Shown here: one piece after another, positions 9,998 through 20,079 of the stretch
Numbering within the stretch: the stretch's first letter is position 1
Layout of the letters: each line of letters begins with the position of its first letter
Assembly (NCBI RefSeq): GCF_001426565.1
Contig: NZ_LMFA01000001.1
Coordinates: forward strand, 145,289-209,288
DNA from: Rhizobium sp. Root482
Lineage (GTDB): Bacteria > Pseudomonadota > Alphaproteobacteria > Rhizobiales > Rhizobiaceae
Length of the DNA stretch: 64,000 bases
Direction of reading: 5' to 3'
Translations under genes and position numbers: made by a program
The notes under the pieces: generated by a model
Seen by the model: the letters and a program-made list of their open reading frames with translations, nothing else
Databases searched by the model: none
Told to the model about the DNA's origin: nothing

Positions 9998-10488
9998 GTG
10001 GCCCCACCCTCACCCATATCGGTGCTGGCGGCGAGGCCAACATGGTCGATGTCGGCGACAAGCAGGAAACCGTCCGCATCGCCGTTGCCGAGGGCCATGT
10101 ACGAATGACGCCGGAAACGCTGGCGCTCATCCTCGAAGGCAATGCCAAAAAGGGCGATGTCATCGCCACCGCCCGGCTTGCCGGCATCATGGCGGCCAAG
10201 CAGACGTCCAGTCTCATTCCGCTTTGCCATCCGCTGATGCTCTCCAAGGTTTCGGTCGATATCACCGCCGATGAAAACCTGCCCGGACTGAGGGTCGAGG
10301 CGATGGCCAAGCTTACCGGCCGCACCGGCGTCGAGATGGAAGCATTGACAGCCGTCAGCATTGCCTGCCTGACCATCTATGACATGGCCAAGGCCGCCGA
10401 TCGCGAGATGGAGATCGGTGGCGTCAGGCTTTGCCAGAAGTCCGGCGGAGGCTCCGGCGACTATCGGCGCTTGGAACAGAAGGATTGA
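9994..10488 (+). CDS. moaC: Cyclic pyranopterin monophosphate synthase
   Basis: MoaC converts 3',8-cyclo-7,8-dihydro-GTP to cyclic pyranopterin monophosphate in molybdenum-cofactor synthesis. The 164-residue product begins [20 protein letters not shown] and contains the conserved [12 protein letters not shown] segment and [21 protein letters not shown], typical of the active-site half of the family. The start is the ATG overlapping the trpC stop. The gene end overlaps the moeA ATG by one base (TGATG). The trpC-moaC-moeA order is widespread in rhizobia. Confidence 0.97.
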   Translation: MSGPTLTHIGAGGEANMVDVGDKQETVRIAVAEGHVRMTPETLALILEGNAKKGDVIATARLAGIMAAKQTSSLIPLCHPLMLSKVSVDITADENLPGLRVEAMAKLTGRTGVEMEALTAVSIACLTIYDMAKAADREMEIGGVRLCQKSGGGSGDYRRLEQKD

Positions 10489-11717
10489 TGGTCTTGTTGG
10501 CGGTCCACGAAGCACAGCAAAGGCTGCTGGCCAACGCCTCGCCGATCAGCCGGGCGCAGATGCTCGACCTGCATGAGGCCATGGGCCGCGTCCTTGCCGA
10601 GGACCTTGCCGCAAGACTCACCCATCCCGCTTTCGACAATTCCGCCATGGACGGCTATGCCGGGCGTCACGCCGATCTCGCCCATATCGGGGCGGAACTG
10701 TCGGTGATCGGACAGTCCGCGGCCGGTCATGGATTTTCCGGATCTGTCGGCCCCGGAGAAGTGGTGCGTATCTTCACCGGCGCTCCGGTCCCAGCGGGTG
10801 CCGATACCGTGCTCATCCAGGAAGATGCGGAAATCCTCGACCGAGGCCGGATCCGCACGCGCTTCGCGCCTGCCAAGGGTCGCCATATTCGCCCGACGGG
10901 ACAGGACTTCACCGTCGGAGGCATGGTCCTGCAGCGCGGCAGCGTCCTTGATGCGGGGCGGTTGACAGTCGCAGCCGGCATGAACCATGCCGGTGTACCG
11001 GTCTATGAGCGGCCCAAAGTGGCAATCCTTGCGACCGGCGACGAATTGCTGGTGCCCGGCAGTCTTCCGGGCCCGGACCAGATCATCGCCTCCAATACAT
11101 ACGGCGTCGCGGCCCTGGCGCGTGAAAACGGCGCCGAAATCATCGATCTCGGCATAGTCCGCGATGACAGTGCAGCCATCGCAGCGGCCGTAGCGAAAGC
11201 GCGAGCCGCCGGCGCCGATGTCCTCGTGACGCTTGGCGGCGCCTCGGTCGGCGATCACGACCTCGTCCAGCCGACGCTTCTCGCCTGCGGCATGACGCTC
11301 GATTTCTGGCGGATCGCCATGCGGCCGGGCAAACCCCTGATGGTTGGCAGGCTCGGAGGCATGCACGTCCTCGGTCTGCCGGGAAATCCCGTTTCCAGTC
11401 TTGTCTGCGCCCTGCTCTTCCTCGAGCCGCTTGCCCGCCGCCTCGCTTGCCTGCCGCCACGCGACAGAAGCGCCCGGGCGATTGCAGCAGAAACCCTGCC
11501 CGCAAACGACAAGAGACAGGACTATGTGCGCGCCCGGCTGACCATGGACAGCGCCGGCACAATGGCCGCACATCCGTTTCAGCGACAGGATTCCTCGATG
11601 ATGCAGGTCTTCGCGCAGGCCGACTGCCTGATCGTGCGACAGCCCCATGCCGTGGAGACGAAGGCCGGCGATCTTTGCGAAATCATGGTCCTGCGCCAGC
11701 CCGTCCCTGCGCCGTGA
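10488..11717 (+). CDS. moeA: Molybdopterin molybdenumtransferase
   Basis: MoeA inserts molybdate into adenylylated molybdopterin. The 409-residue product has the N-terminal MoeA domain with NSAMDGYAGR, the central MoCF-binding domain with ATGDELL and LGGASVGDHDLV, and NPVSSLVC before the C-terminal beta-barrel. The ATG overlapping the moaC stop is chosen over an in-frame upstream start because it gives the family N-terminus and a coupled junction. In the rhizobial genomes I recall, lexA follows this gene; here it does not. Confidence 0.97.
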   Translation: MVLLAVHEAQQRLLANASPISRAQMLDLHEAMGRVLAEDLAARLTHPAFDNSAMDGYAGRHADLAHIGAELSVIGQSAAGHGFSGSVGPGEVVRIFTGAPVPAGADTVLIQEDAEILDRGRIRTRFAPAKGRHIRPTGQDFTVGGMVLQRGSVLDAGRLTVAAGMNHAGVPVYERPKVAILATGDELLVPGSLPGPDQIIASNTYGVAALARENGAEIIDLGIVRDDSAAIAAAVAKARAAGADVLVTLGGASVGDHDLVQPTLLACGMTLDFWRIAMRPGKPLMVGRLGGMHVLGLPGNPVSSLVCALLFLEPLARRLACLPPRDRSARAIAAETLPANDKRQDYVRARLTMDSAGTMAAHPFQRQDSSMMQVFAQADCLIVRQPHAVETKAGDLCEIMVLRQPVPAP

Positions 11718-11815
11718 TATCCATCAACCGGACAGAGCCGGCGCGGATTGAAATGCGATACGGGAACTTCACCGGTGAATTAAAAACGAAGCTCGATCGT
11801 CACGGGATCGACACG

Positions 11816-11831
11816 TTAAGGCTTTATTAAC
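11816..11831 (+). promoter_or_regulatory. Candidate CtrA binding site, TTAA-N7-TTAAC
   Basis: The bases TTAA, seven bases, then TTAAC match the full CtrA box of alphaproteobacteria. It overlaps a second symmetry: CTTTATT and AATAAAG (11822-11828 and 11834-11840) form an inverted repeat around AACCA. An AATAAT hexamer lies about 15 bases downstream of the box, where a -10 element would be expected. It is about 100 bases after moeA and about 75 bases before a plus-strand terminator, with no credible protein gene between. Confidence 0.45.
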
Positions 11832-11849
11832 CAAATAAAGGAATAATTC

Positions 11850-11937
11850 GTCGCAGTTGGTCTGACTACGGATGTACTAGCAGATCATACGCAAGGCGAA
11901 TTGAGGAAAGGTCGGGTCTGTCCCGGCCTTTTTGTTT
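11850..11937 (+). ncRNA. Candidate small RNA between CtrA box and terminator
   Basis: If transcription starts one promoter-length downstream of the CtrA box, it would produce an RNA of about 85-90 nt ending at the intrinsic terminator. The interval has no ORF with a ribosome site (one ATG gives only two codons). Flanking AATTCG (about 11845) and CGAATT (about 11897) could close an outer stem. Start position and existence are inferred; the alternative is that the terminator simply ends the ppiD-moeA transcript. Confidence 0.35.
11907..11937 (+). terminator. Rho-independent terminator
   Basis: AAAGGTCGGG and CCCGGCCTTT pair over ten positions (one G-T) with a five-base loop, followed by TTGTTT. 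It faces the plus strand, so it ends the moeA transcript or a separate small RNA. The stop codon of the convergent corC-like gene begins a few bases later. Confidence 0.8.
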
Positions 11938-11942
11938 GAGCG

Positions 11943-13220
11943 CTAGAACGGCAGGCGCGAAACCAGGATCTTGTCGATCCGCCGGCCGTCCATGTCGATC
12001 ACCTCGAAACGATATCCATAGGCTTCCGTCACATCGCCCTCCTCCGGGTTCTTGCGCAATTGCTGCACGAGGAAGCCAGAGATGGTTTCGTAATTGCCGT
12101 CCGAATCGATTTCATCGATGCCGATCGTCAGATGGATCTCGTCGATCGGCGTGCGGCCATCGACCAGATAGGAGCCGTCCTCCCTGAGACGGATCAGCGT
12201 ATGCTCGATGTCGTCGTAGTTGGAGGGCAGGATGCCGACGATCGCCTCAAGAATATCGGCGATGGTGATGATGCCTTCGATGCTGCCATATTCATCGACG
12301 ATCATCGCCATGTTGATATGGGAGGATTTGAACGCTTCAAGCGCTTTCAGGCAGGACGCCGTCTCCGGCAGCGTATGGATGTCCTTGACGAAATTGCGGA
12401 CCTGGAAGCCCGCCCGACCCGGCGCGTTGAGGATTTCCTTGATCTGCACCGCGCCCAGCACCTCGCCGTTCGCATCCATCACCGGATAGCGGGAATGGTC
12501 CGACTGCTCGACCTTGGCACGGATGGTTTCGAGCGTGTCGTTGACGTCGATGAAACTGACCTCGGTCCGATGCGTCATGATCGATTTGACGTTCCGGTCT
12601 CCGAGCCGGATGATTCGCCGCAGCATCTCATGTTCGGATTTCTCGATCGCGCCGCTCTCGACGCCCTCGGCCATGATTGCCTGGACCTCTTCCTCGGTCA
12701 CCTGGTCGCCATCGCCCGTCACGCCGAACAGCCGCATGAACAGCGAGGCCGACATTTCGAACAGATAGACGATCGGGGAAGCAAGGCGCGACAAAAAGGA
12801 CATCGGCCCGGCGACGAACATTGCCACGCCTTCGGAATTCTTCAGCGCCAACTGCTTGGGAATAAGCTCGCCGATCACCACCGACAGATAGGTGATCAGG
12901 GTGACGACGACCGCGACGGCGACCGTGCTGCCATAAGGATTGATCCACTCGATCGTGTCGAGCGTCGGCGCAATCTTGGCGGCGATCGTGGCACCGCCAT
13001 AGGCGCCGGCAAGCGTTCCCACGAGCGTGATGCCAACCTGGACGGTCGAGAGGAATTTGCCGGGATCCTCGGCAAGGCGCAACGCCAGTTCGGCCCGGCT
13101 GTTACCCTGCTTGGCCATCTGCCGAAGCAGGGGCCGACTGGCTGAGACGATTGCCATTTCCGAAAGCGCAAAAAATGCGTTGATCAACAAAAGCACGAAA
13201 ATGACGATCAGTTCGGACAT
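11943..13220 (-). CDS. CorC/HlyC family membrane protein with CNNM (DUF21) and CBS domains
   Basis: The 425-residue product begins MSELIVIFVLLLINAFFALS and has three to four membrane helices in a DUF21/CNNM domain (about 1-190). A CBS pair (about 205-335) and a C-terminal CorC_HlyC domain follow. The family is linked to magnesium/cobalt homeostasis or efflux; the hemolysin name is historical. The ATG at 13220 is preferred to an in-frame ATG at 13319 because it starts directly at the first TM helix. It is convergent with moeA and monocistronic. Confidence 0.9.
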   Translation of the reverse strand: MSELIVIFVLLLINAFFALSEMAIVSASRPLLRQMAKQGNSRAELALRLAEDPGKFLSTVQVGITLVGTLAGAYGGATIAAKIAPTLDTIEWINPYGSTVAVAVVVTLITYLSVVIGELIPKQLALKNSEGVAMFVAGPMSFLSRLASPIVYLFEMSASLFMRLFGVTGDGDQVTEEEVQAIMAEGVESGAIEKSEHEMLRRIIRLGDRNVKSIMTHRTEVSFIDVNDTLETIRAKVEQSDHSRYPVMDANGEVLGAVQIKEILNAPGRAGFQVRNFVKDIHTLPETASCLKALEAFKSSHINMAMIVDEYGSIEGIITIADILEAIVGILPSNYDDIEHTLIRLREDGSYLVDGRTPIDEIHLTIGIDEIDSDGNYETISGFLVQQLRKNPEEGDVTEAYGYRFEVIDMDGRRIDKILVSRLPF

Positions 13221-13337
13221 AACCCTCGGACACCGTTGGTGGGACACGCATCCGGAATGACGCGCGTCAGCTGTAGCCCTATCAAGTAGGCGGAACAGGT
13301 CATGGCAGCAAGGCAGCAAGCGCCGATTTACTGTATT

Positions 13338-13361
13338 TTTCGATATCCGACTGTATCGAAA
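13338..13361. other. 8-bp inverted repeat between corC-like gene and gntR operon
   Basis: TTTCGATA and TATCGAAA are perfect arms around eight bases. It lies 43 bases beyond the gntR stop and about 120 bases upstream of the corC-like start, so it could be a weak terminator/stabilising hairpin of the transporter operon or an operator for the next gene. No run of T follows on the minus strand. Confidence 0.35.
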
Positions 13362-13403
13362 GGGAAAAGCCGGATGATTCGACAGTGAAGACGGCGGTGG
13401 CCG

Positions 13404-14165
13404 TCAGCCAAGCGGTGGCGTTCGCACGGTTTCCGAAAGCGCGACGCGAACCCGCTCGCGCCCGACGCGGATGACATTTTCCATCGCAGCCCGCGCCGCC
13501 GGCACATCGCGCCGGCTGATCTCTTCAACGATACGCATATGCGAACGGGCCACATCGTCGATGCGCTCGCGCCCCGAAGCCGGCGAACTGAGCTTGAAAA
13601 TGCCGACCAGCGCCGCCTCGATCAGGCTGCCGACAGTGCGCATGAAGGGATTGCCGGAAGCCTCCACCACCGCCAGATGGAAGCGCAGATCGGCTACGGC
13701 CAATGTCTCGGCCGTATGCTCGGGATCGCCCATGGCAACCGCAAGCCGCATCATGCCGCTGATTTCCGCTTCCGTCGCATGGGTCGCGGCAAGCCCCGCC
13801 GCATGCGGTTCGAAGGCCAGCCGGATTTCGCTCAGATGAAGCAGGAATTCCTCGTCCACGCCGCCCTGGAAATGCCATGTCAGCACATCGCTGTCGAACA
13901 GGTTCCACTGGTTCTTGTCGGTGACCCGCGTGCCGATGCGGGCGCGTGGCACGATCAGGCCTTTCGCGGCCAATGTCTTCATGGCTTCGCGCAGGACGGT
14001 GCGCGAAACCTTGAAGCGCGCCGCCAGTTCCAGGTCCCCCGGCAGGATGGTGCCGACCGGGAATTCGCCTCCAACAATGGCCTTGCCCATTTCGTCGACC
14101 ACCTGCGCATGGCTCGTGCGCGTATTGGCGCCGGTAATGACGGTTTGAAGCAGACCCTTACGCAA
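13404..14165 (-). CDS. GntR-family (FadR/FCD subgroup) transcriptional regulator
   Basis: The 253-residue product has a winged helix at about 20-80 (recognition segment VSRTVLREAMKTLAAKGLI, wing PRARIGTRV). An FCD ligand-binding domain (about 100-240) follows with metal-ligand-type residues in DLRFHLAVVEASGNPF. The start is a TTG at 14165 with GGGAG six bases upstream; there is no suitable ATG in frame. It is the last gene of the ytfQRT-yjfF-like operon, 11 bases after yjfF, so it most likely responds to the transported sugar or a catabolite and regulates this operon. The ligand is unknown. Confidence 0.9.
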   Translation of the reverse strand: MRKGLLQTVITGANTRTSHAQVVDEMGKAIVGGEFPVGTILPGDLELAARFKVSRTVLREAMKTLAAKGLIVPRARIGTRVTDKNQWNLFDSDVLTWHFQGGVDEEFLLHLSEIRLAFEPHAAGLAATHATEAEISGMMRLAVAMGDPEHTAETLAVADLRFHLAVVEASGNPFMRTVGSLIEAALVGIFKLSSPASGRERIDDVARSHMRIVEEISRRDVPAARAAMENVIRVGRERVRVALSETVRTPPLG

Positions 14166-14176
14166 GCCATTCTCCC

Positions 14177-15145
14177 TCAGGCATAATTTCCGCGCCGATG
14201 CGACAGGAACAGGATGGCCTTCTGCATCAGTATGAACGCAAACAGCAAGGCACCGATCAGGATTTTCGTCCACCAGCTCGATAGCGAACCATCGAAGGTG
14301 ATGTAGGTCTGGATCAGCCCCTGGATCAACACGCCGACCAGTGTGCCGCCGATAAATCCGGCGCCGCCTGTCAGGAGCGTTCCCCCGATCACCACCGCGG
14401 CGATCGCATCCAGTTCGACCCCGACCGTTGCGAGCGAATATCCTGCCGATGTGTAGAGGGAATAAACGATTCCGGAAAGCCCGGCGAGAAAACCGGAAAG
14501 CCCGTAGATCATCACCGTCGTACGCCCGACCGGAACCCCCATCAGCGCCGAAGTTTGGCCACCGCCACCAAGGGCATAGACATTGGTGCCGAACCGGGTT
14601 CGCTGGGCAATGAGGATGCCGACCGCGAAGACCACGAGCATCAGCCCGCCGATCAGCGTAATCCGGCCGCCGCCCGGCAGCTTGTAATAGAAACTCTTCA
14701 GCGTCGCATAGAACGGATGCTTGATCGGGATGCTGTCGATCGACAGAACGAAAGCCATGCCACGCGCCAGGAACATTCCGGCCAGCGTGACGATGAAGGC
14801 CGGCATTTCCAGATAATGGATGATGGCTCCCATGACCGCGCCGAACAATGTGGTGATGAGAAGCACCAGCACGAAGGCAGCAAGCGGGTGGATCGCGGTG
14901 TTTTCCAGCATGACCGCGAGGAATATCCCGGCAAAGGCGATGACCGATCCGATCGACAGGTCGATGCCGCCCGACAGGATGACGAAGGTCATGCCAACCG
15001 CGGCAATGCCGAGAAAGGCGTTGTCGGTGAGAAGATTGCCGATCACCCGGGTCGACAGGATATTGGGATATTGCAACGCGCAGAGCGCATAGGAAACGAC
15101 GAAGATGACGATGGTGGCGATCAGCGGGAGATATTTCTGATTCAT
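14177..15145 (-). CDS. yjfF: Sugar ABC transporter permease, YjfF type
   Basis: This is a 322-residue inner-membrane permease of the branched-chain/ribose family (PF02653 type). It has about eight to ten helices and the conserved cytoplasmic segments SGGIDLSIGSVIAFAG and IGGTLLTGGAGFIGGTLVG. It closely resembles YjfF of the E. coli galactofuranose importer in gene order. Its ATG overlaps the ytfT stop by four bases (ATGA). It should pair with YtfT as a heterodimeric pore. Confidence 0.9.
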   Translation of the reverse strand: MNQKYLPLIATIVIFVVSYALCALQYPNILSTRVIGNLLTDNAFLGIAAVGMTFVILSGGIDLSIGSVIAFAGIFLAVMLENTAIHPLAAFVLVLLITTLFGAVMGAIIHYLEMPAFIVTLAGMFLARGMAFVLSIDSIPIKHPFYATLKSFYYKLPGGGRITLIGGLMLVVFAVGILIAQRTRFGTNVYALGGGGQTSALMGVPVGRTTVMIYGLSGFLAGLSGIVYSLYTSAGYSLATVGVELDAIAAVVIGGTLLTGGAGFIGGTLVGVLIQGLIQTYITFDGSLSSWWTKILIGALLFAFILMQKAILFLSHRRGNYA

Positions 15146-16163
15146 CGGACAGGCTGCTCCACGCCATCCGTGCGGACGGGTTTTCGGCTGAAAAAGGTAA
15201 CGCCCGCCTGCACGCGCGGCGACTGGATGACGAGGATGACGACGATGATCCCCGCCTTGATGATCAGGTTGAATTCCGGCGGGAACCCGGATGACAGGAT
15301 ACCGGTATTGACCGCCTGGATGATCATGGCGCCGATCAGCGAGGCGATGATGCTGAACCGTCCGCCAAGCAGCGAGGTGCCGCCGATGACGACGGCGAGG
15401 ATGGCATCCAGTTCCAGCCACAGGCCGGCATTGTTGGCATCGGCACCGCGGATATCGGCCGTCACGATCAGGCCGGCAATGGCGGCGCAGAGGCCCGACA
15501 GCATATAGGCAGCCATCAGCAACAGCGGCGTGCGGATACCTGCGAGCGTGCTGGCGCGGCGATTGATGCCGACGGCTTCGATCAGCAGCCCCAGTGCCGT
15601 TCGCCGCACGATGACCGCAACGGCGATCCCGAAGATGAGCCAGGTGACGACGGGCATGGGCAGGCCGAGCAAGGCGCCGCTGCCGACGAAGGCAAGGCCC
15701 GGGTCGTTGAAGGTGAGGATCGCCCCTTCCGTGACCAGTTGCGCGATGCCGCGCCCGGCCACCATCAGCACCAGTGTCGCGATGATCGGCTGGATATTGA
15801 GGACCGACACCAGAAAGCCGTTCCAGACCCCGCAGGCAAGGCCGGTGCCCAGCGCCAGCAGCAGGGTCACGGCCAGCGGGTCTCCCCTGACGCTGGAAGC
15901 GGCGGCGACAGCGCCACAGATGGCCATGACCGCGCCGACGGAAAGATCGATGCCCTTGGTCGCGATCACCACCGTCATGCCGACGGCAAGAAGGGCCACG
16001 GGCGCACCGCGGTTAAGGATATCCACCAGGCTACCATAAAGCCTGCCATTCTGGATTTCGAGCGAGAAGAAATCCGGGAAGACCAGGCGGATCAGAAGCA
16101 GGATCAAGGCCAGCGCCACGAATTGGGGAAACAGACGGCGGCCAAGCCGCTTGGCATTGTCGA

Positions 16164-16167
<4 letters not shown>
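15142..16167 (-). CDS. ytfT: Sugar ABC transporter permease, YtfT type
   Basis: The 341-residue permease is of the same family as the next gene, with TVVIATKGIDLSVGAVMAICG and VIGGTSLLGGRFSII marking the two conserved cytoplasmic segments. It has an N-terminal basic region (NAKRLGRRLFPQ) before the first helix. It overlaps ytfR by four bases and yjfF by four bases, so the three are translated as a coupled set. Substrate assignment rests on gene order only. Confidence 0.9.
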
Positions 16168-17687
<1,520 letters not shown>

Positions 17688-17786
17688 AGATCGGCTTCCC
17701 GAGGAAACGGAGGTTGCCCAAGGCCATGGATCATATCGGCTGCCACGCCGGAGCGCGCAGGCGATGCTGCCGGCATCGTGGCGAGG

Positions 17787-17815
17787 CACTTTTTAGCCCA
17801 AGGGCCGAAAAGGTG
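17787..17815 (-). other. Hairpin between ytfQ and ytfR
   Basis: On the minus strand, CACCTTTTCGGCCC folds onto GGGCTAAAAAGTG with one bulge and one mismatch around a TT loop. It starts 24 bases after the ytfQ stop and lacks a T-run. Such hairpins after a binding-protein gene often protect the 5' message and lower downstream expression; that role here is inference. Confidence 0.4.
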
Positions 17816-17838
17816 ACAGCTGCGATGCCGGCAACCGA

Positions 17839-18801
17839 TCAGTAGCCGAGGCCCTTCTTTTCCTCATAGACCTTCTGCGGATCGTCAGCCTGGGTGTAAA
17901 GCTTCGATTCCGTCTGGATCCACTTGGGCGGCGCGGTGCCGTCCTTCAGGAAAACATCGAGCGCATCGAGCGCCGGACCGGCCATGTTCGGGGTCAGTTC
18001 GACGGTGGCATTTGCCTCGCCGGCCGCCATCGCCTGGAAGATGTCCGGAACCGCATCGATCGAGACGACGAGGATATCGGTGCCCGGCTTCAGGCCGGCT
18101 TCCTTGATCGCCTGGATAGCGCCGACGGCCATGTCGTCATTGTGAGCGTAGAGCGCGCAGATGTCCTTGCCGCCGCCTTCCGCCTTCAGGAAGCTTTCCA
18201 TGACTTCCTTGCCCTTGGTGCGGGTGAAGTCGCCGGTCTGGCTGCGAACGATCTTCAGATTGTCATGACCCTTCAGCGCCTCCTCGAAGCCCTTCTTGCG
18301 GTCGATGGCCGGCGAAGAACCGGTTGTTCCCTGAAGCTCGACGACACTGCAGGGCTTGCCGGCAACGGTATCGACCAGCCATTTGCCGGCGACGTTGCCC
18401 TCGTGCACGAGATCGGAGGTGACCGCCGTCAGATAGAGATCGTCCTTCGAATCGACCGTGCGGTCGAGCAAGATGACCGGGATCTCGGCATCCTTCGCTT
18501 CCGTGAGGACATCGTCCCAGCCGGTGGCGACAACCGGCGCGATCAGGATGGCATCGACACCCTGGGCAATGAAGGAACGCAGGGCCTTGATCTGGTTTTC
18601 CTGCTTCTGCTGGGCATCGGCGAATTTCAGGTCGATGCCGCGCTTTTCTGCTTCCTGCTTGGTGAGCGTCGTTTCGGCGGCGCGCCAGCCGGATTCCGAA
18701 CCGATCTGCGAAAAGCCGATCGTCAGGTCTGCGGCAGAGGCCTGGCCGAACATGCAGGCAGCCAACACCGTGGCACTGGCCAGTGCGATTTTGATTTTCA
18801 T
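17839..18801 (-). CDS. ytfQ: Periplasmic sugar-binding protein of ABC importer, YtfQ type
   Basis: The 320-residue product has a signal peptide (basic MKIKIALASATVLAACMFG, cleavage after about ASA at residue 23) and a Peripla_BP_4 ribose/galactose-binding fold (LTIGFSQIGSESGWRAAE, then DAILIAPVVATGWDDV). E. coli YtfQ binds galactofuranose; the pairing with YtfR/YtfT/YjfF-like partners supports a similar sugar. A strong GGGAGG precedes the ATG. The upstream 163 bases contain an AT-rich promoter-like stretch at about 18840-18870, a likely target for the operon's GntR regulator. Confidence 0.92.
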   Translation of the reverse strand: MKIKIALASATVLAACMFGQASAADLTIGFSQIGSESGWRAAETTLTKQEAEKRGIDLKFADAQQKQENQIKALRSFIAQGVDAILIAPVVATGWDDVLTEAKDAEIPVILLDRTVDSKDDLYLTAVTSDLVHEGNVAGKWLVDTVAGKPCSVVELQGTTGSSPAIDRKKGFEEALKGHDNLKIVRSQTGDFTRTKGKEVMESFLKAEGGGKDICALYAHNDDMAVGAIQAIKEAGLKPGTDILVVSIDAVPDIFQAMAAGEANATVELTPNMAGPALDALDVFLKDGTAPPKWIQTESKLYTQADDPQKVYEEKKGLGY

Positions 18802-18898
18802 GTAATCCTCCCAAAGAAAACTGCTCCTCAGCAGTCGATGTAAAAAATCATACTATATTACTTATGTAAACAGGCCGGCGCGGGTTTAGGCAAATTTC

Positions 18899-18912
18899 TT
18901 GATCGGAATCAA
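18899..18912. promoter_or_regulatory. FNR/FixK-type palindrome TTGAT-N4-ATCAA
   Basis: The 14 bases TTGATCGGAATCAA fit the consensus of FNR/FixK/FnrN regulators exactly. It is centred about 104 bases upstream of the ytfQ start and overlaps the tail of the BMP-operon terminator. No well-placed -10 element is evident 22-26 bases downstream of it, so function is uncertain. Confidence 0.4.
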
Positions 18913-18935
18913 AAAGAGGCAACCTTGCGGCCGCC
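18911..18935 (-). terminator. Rho-independent terminator of the BMP transporter operon
   Basis: On the minus strand GGCGGCC pairs with GGTTGCC (two G-T pairs) around a GCAA tetraloop, followed by TCTTTTT. It lies about 30 bases after the BMP gene stop, separating this operon from ytfQ. Confidence 0.75.
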
Positions 18936-18964
18936 CCCCTGGAATGCATCGAAGCCGATGACGG

Positions 18965-20035
18965 TTATTGCGGCAGCTTGTCGTCGACGCCTTCGACGTA
19001 GAAATTCATGCCGAGCAGGGTCGCATCGTCGGAGCTTTCACCCGCCTTCAGCCATTCCGAACCATCCTGCTTGTTCAGCGGGCCGGTGAAGGGCTTCAAC
19101 TCGCCCGATTCGATCTTGGCCTGGGTGGCTTCCGCCATCGCCTTCACGTCATCGGGCATGTTGGTGTAAGGCGCCATTGTCAGGATGCCGTCCTTGAGAC
19201 CGTCCCAGCTCGACATGGTTTCCCATTTGCCGTCGAGGAAGGCCTGCGTGCGCTTGATATAATAGGCGCCCCAGGTATCGACGATGGCGGTCAGCTGCGT
19301 TTCCGGGCCGGCCTTGATCATGTCGGACGCCTGGCCGAAGGCCTTGATGCCACGCTCGGCGGCTACCTGCATCGGCGCGGTCGTGTCGGTGTGCTGGGTC
19401 AGGACATCGACCCCCTGGTCGATCAGCGCCTTGGCGGCATCCGCTTCCTTGCCCGGGTCAAACCAGGTGTTTGCCCATACGACCTTGATCTTGAAATCCG
19501 GATTGACCGAACGCGCACCGGTGACGAAGGCGTTGATGCCCATCACCACTTCGGGGATCGGGAAGGAGGCGATGTATCCGGCAACACCCTTTTCCGAAAT
19601 CTTCGCGGCGATCTGACCCTGGATATAGCGGCCTTCGTAGAAGCGGCTGTTGTAGGTGGCAAGGTTCGGTGCCGTCTTGTAGCCGGTCGCGTGCTCGAAT
19701 TTCACATCAGGGAATTTCGAGGCAATCTTGACGGTCGCGTCCATGAAGCCGAACGAGGTCGTGAAGATCAGGCCGCAGCCGGAGCGTGCGAGGCGCTCGA
19801 TGGCGCGTTCGGCATCCGGCCCTTCCGGCACATTTTCGAGAAACTGCGTCTCGATCTTGTCACCGAGCGACTTTTCGAGTTCGAGGCGACCGATATCATG
19901 CGCCTGCGTCCAGCCGCCATCGGTCTTCGAGCCGACATAGATGAAGCAGACCTTTGCCTTGTCGGCGGCGCTGGCGGCGGCCGAGAAGCCGATCACCGCC
20001 GCCGTCGTGGCGAGAGCGAGAAGAAGTTTTTTCAT
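18965..20035 (-). CDS. BMP-family ABC transporter substrate-binding protein
   Basis: The 356-residue product begins MKKLLLALATTAAVIGFSAA with a signal peptide ending at ASAADK. The Bmp (PF02608-type) fold has VCFIYVGSKTDGGWTQAHDIGR, SGCGLIFTTSFGFMD and QHTDTTAPMQVA. The family binds purine nucleosides or related bases. In Brucella and rhizobia such systems are annotated as nucleoside or lipoprotein-type importers. The ATG at 20035 is chosen over an upstream in-frame start (20083) because it gives a clean signal peptide. It is the last gene of its four-gene operon and is followed by a terminator. Confidence 0.93.
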   Translation of the reverse strand: MKKLLLALATTAAVIGFSAAASAADKAKVCFIYVGSKTDGGWTQAHDIGRLELEKSLGDKIETQFLENVPEGPDAERAIERLARSGCGLIFTTSFGFMDATVKIASKFPDVKFEHATGYKTAPNLATYNSRFYEGRYIQGQIAAKISEKGVAGYIASFPIPEVVMGINAFVTGARSVNPDFKIKVVWANTWFDPGKEADAAKALIDQGVDVLTQHTDTTAPMQVAAERGIKAFGQASDMIKAGPETQLTAIVDTWGAYYIKRTQAFLDGKWETMSSWDGLKDGILTMAPYTNMPDDVKAMAEATQAKIESGELKPFTGPLNKQDGSEWLKAGESSDDATLLGMNFYVEGVDDKLPQ

Positions 20036-20079
20036 TTTTGACCCCTGTAGGTTTGAGAGACGTGCAGTGTTGTTCTTGT

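Noticed and set aside
18840-18870. A precise GntR operator in the ytfQ promoter
   Set aside because: The AT-rich stretch has only CATA/TATG outer symmetry; no convincing palindrome could be assigned.
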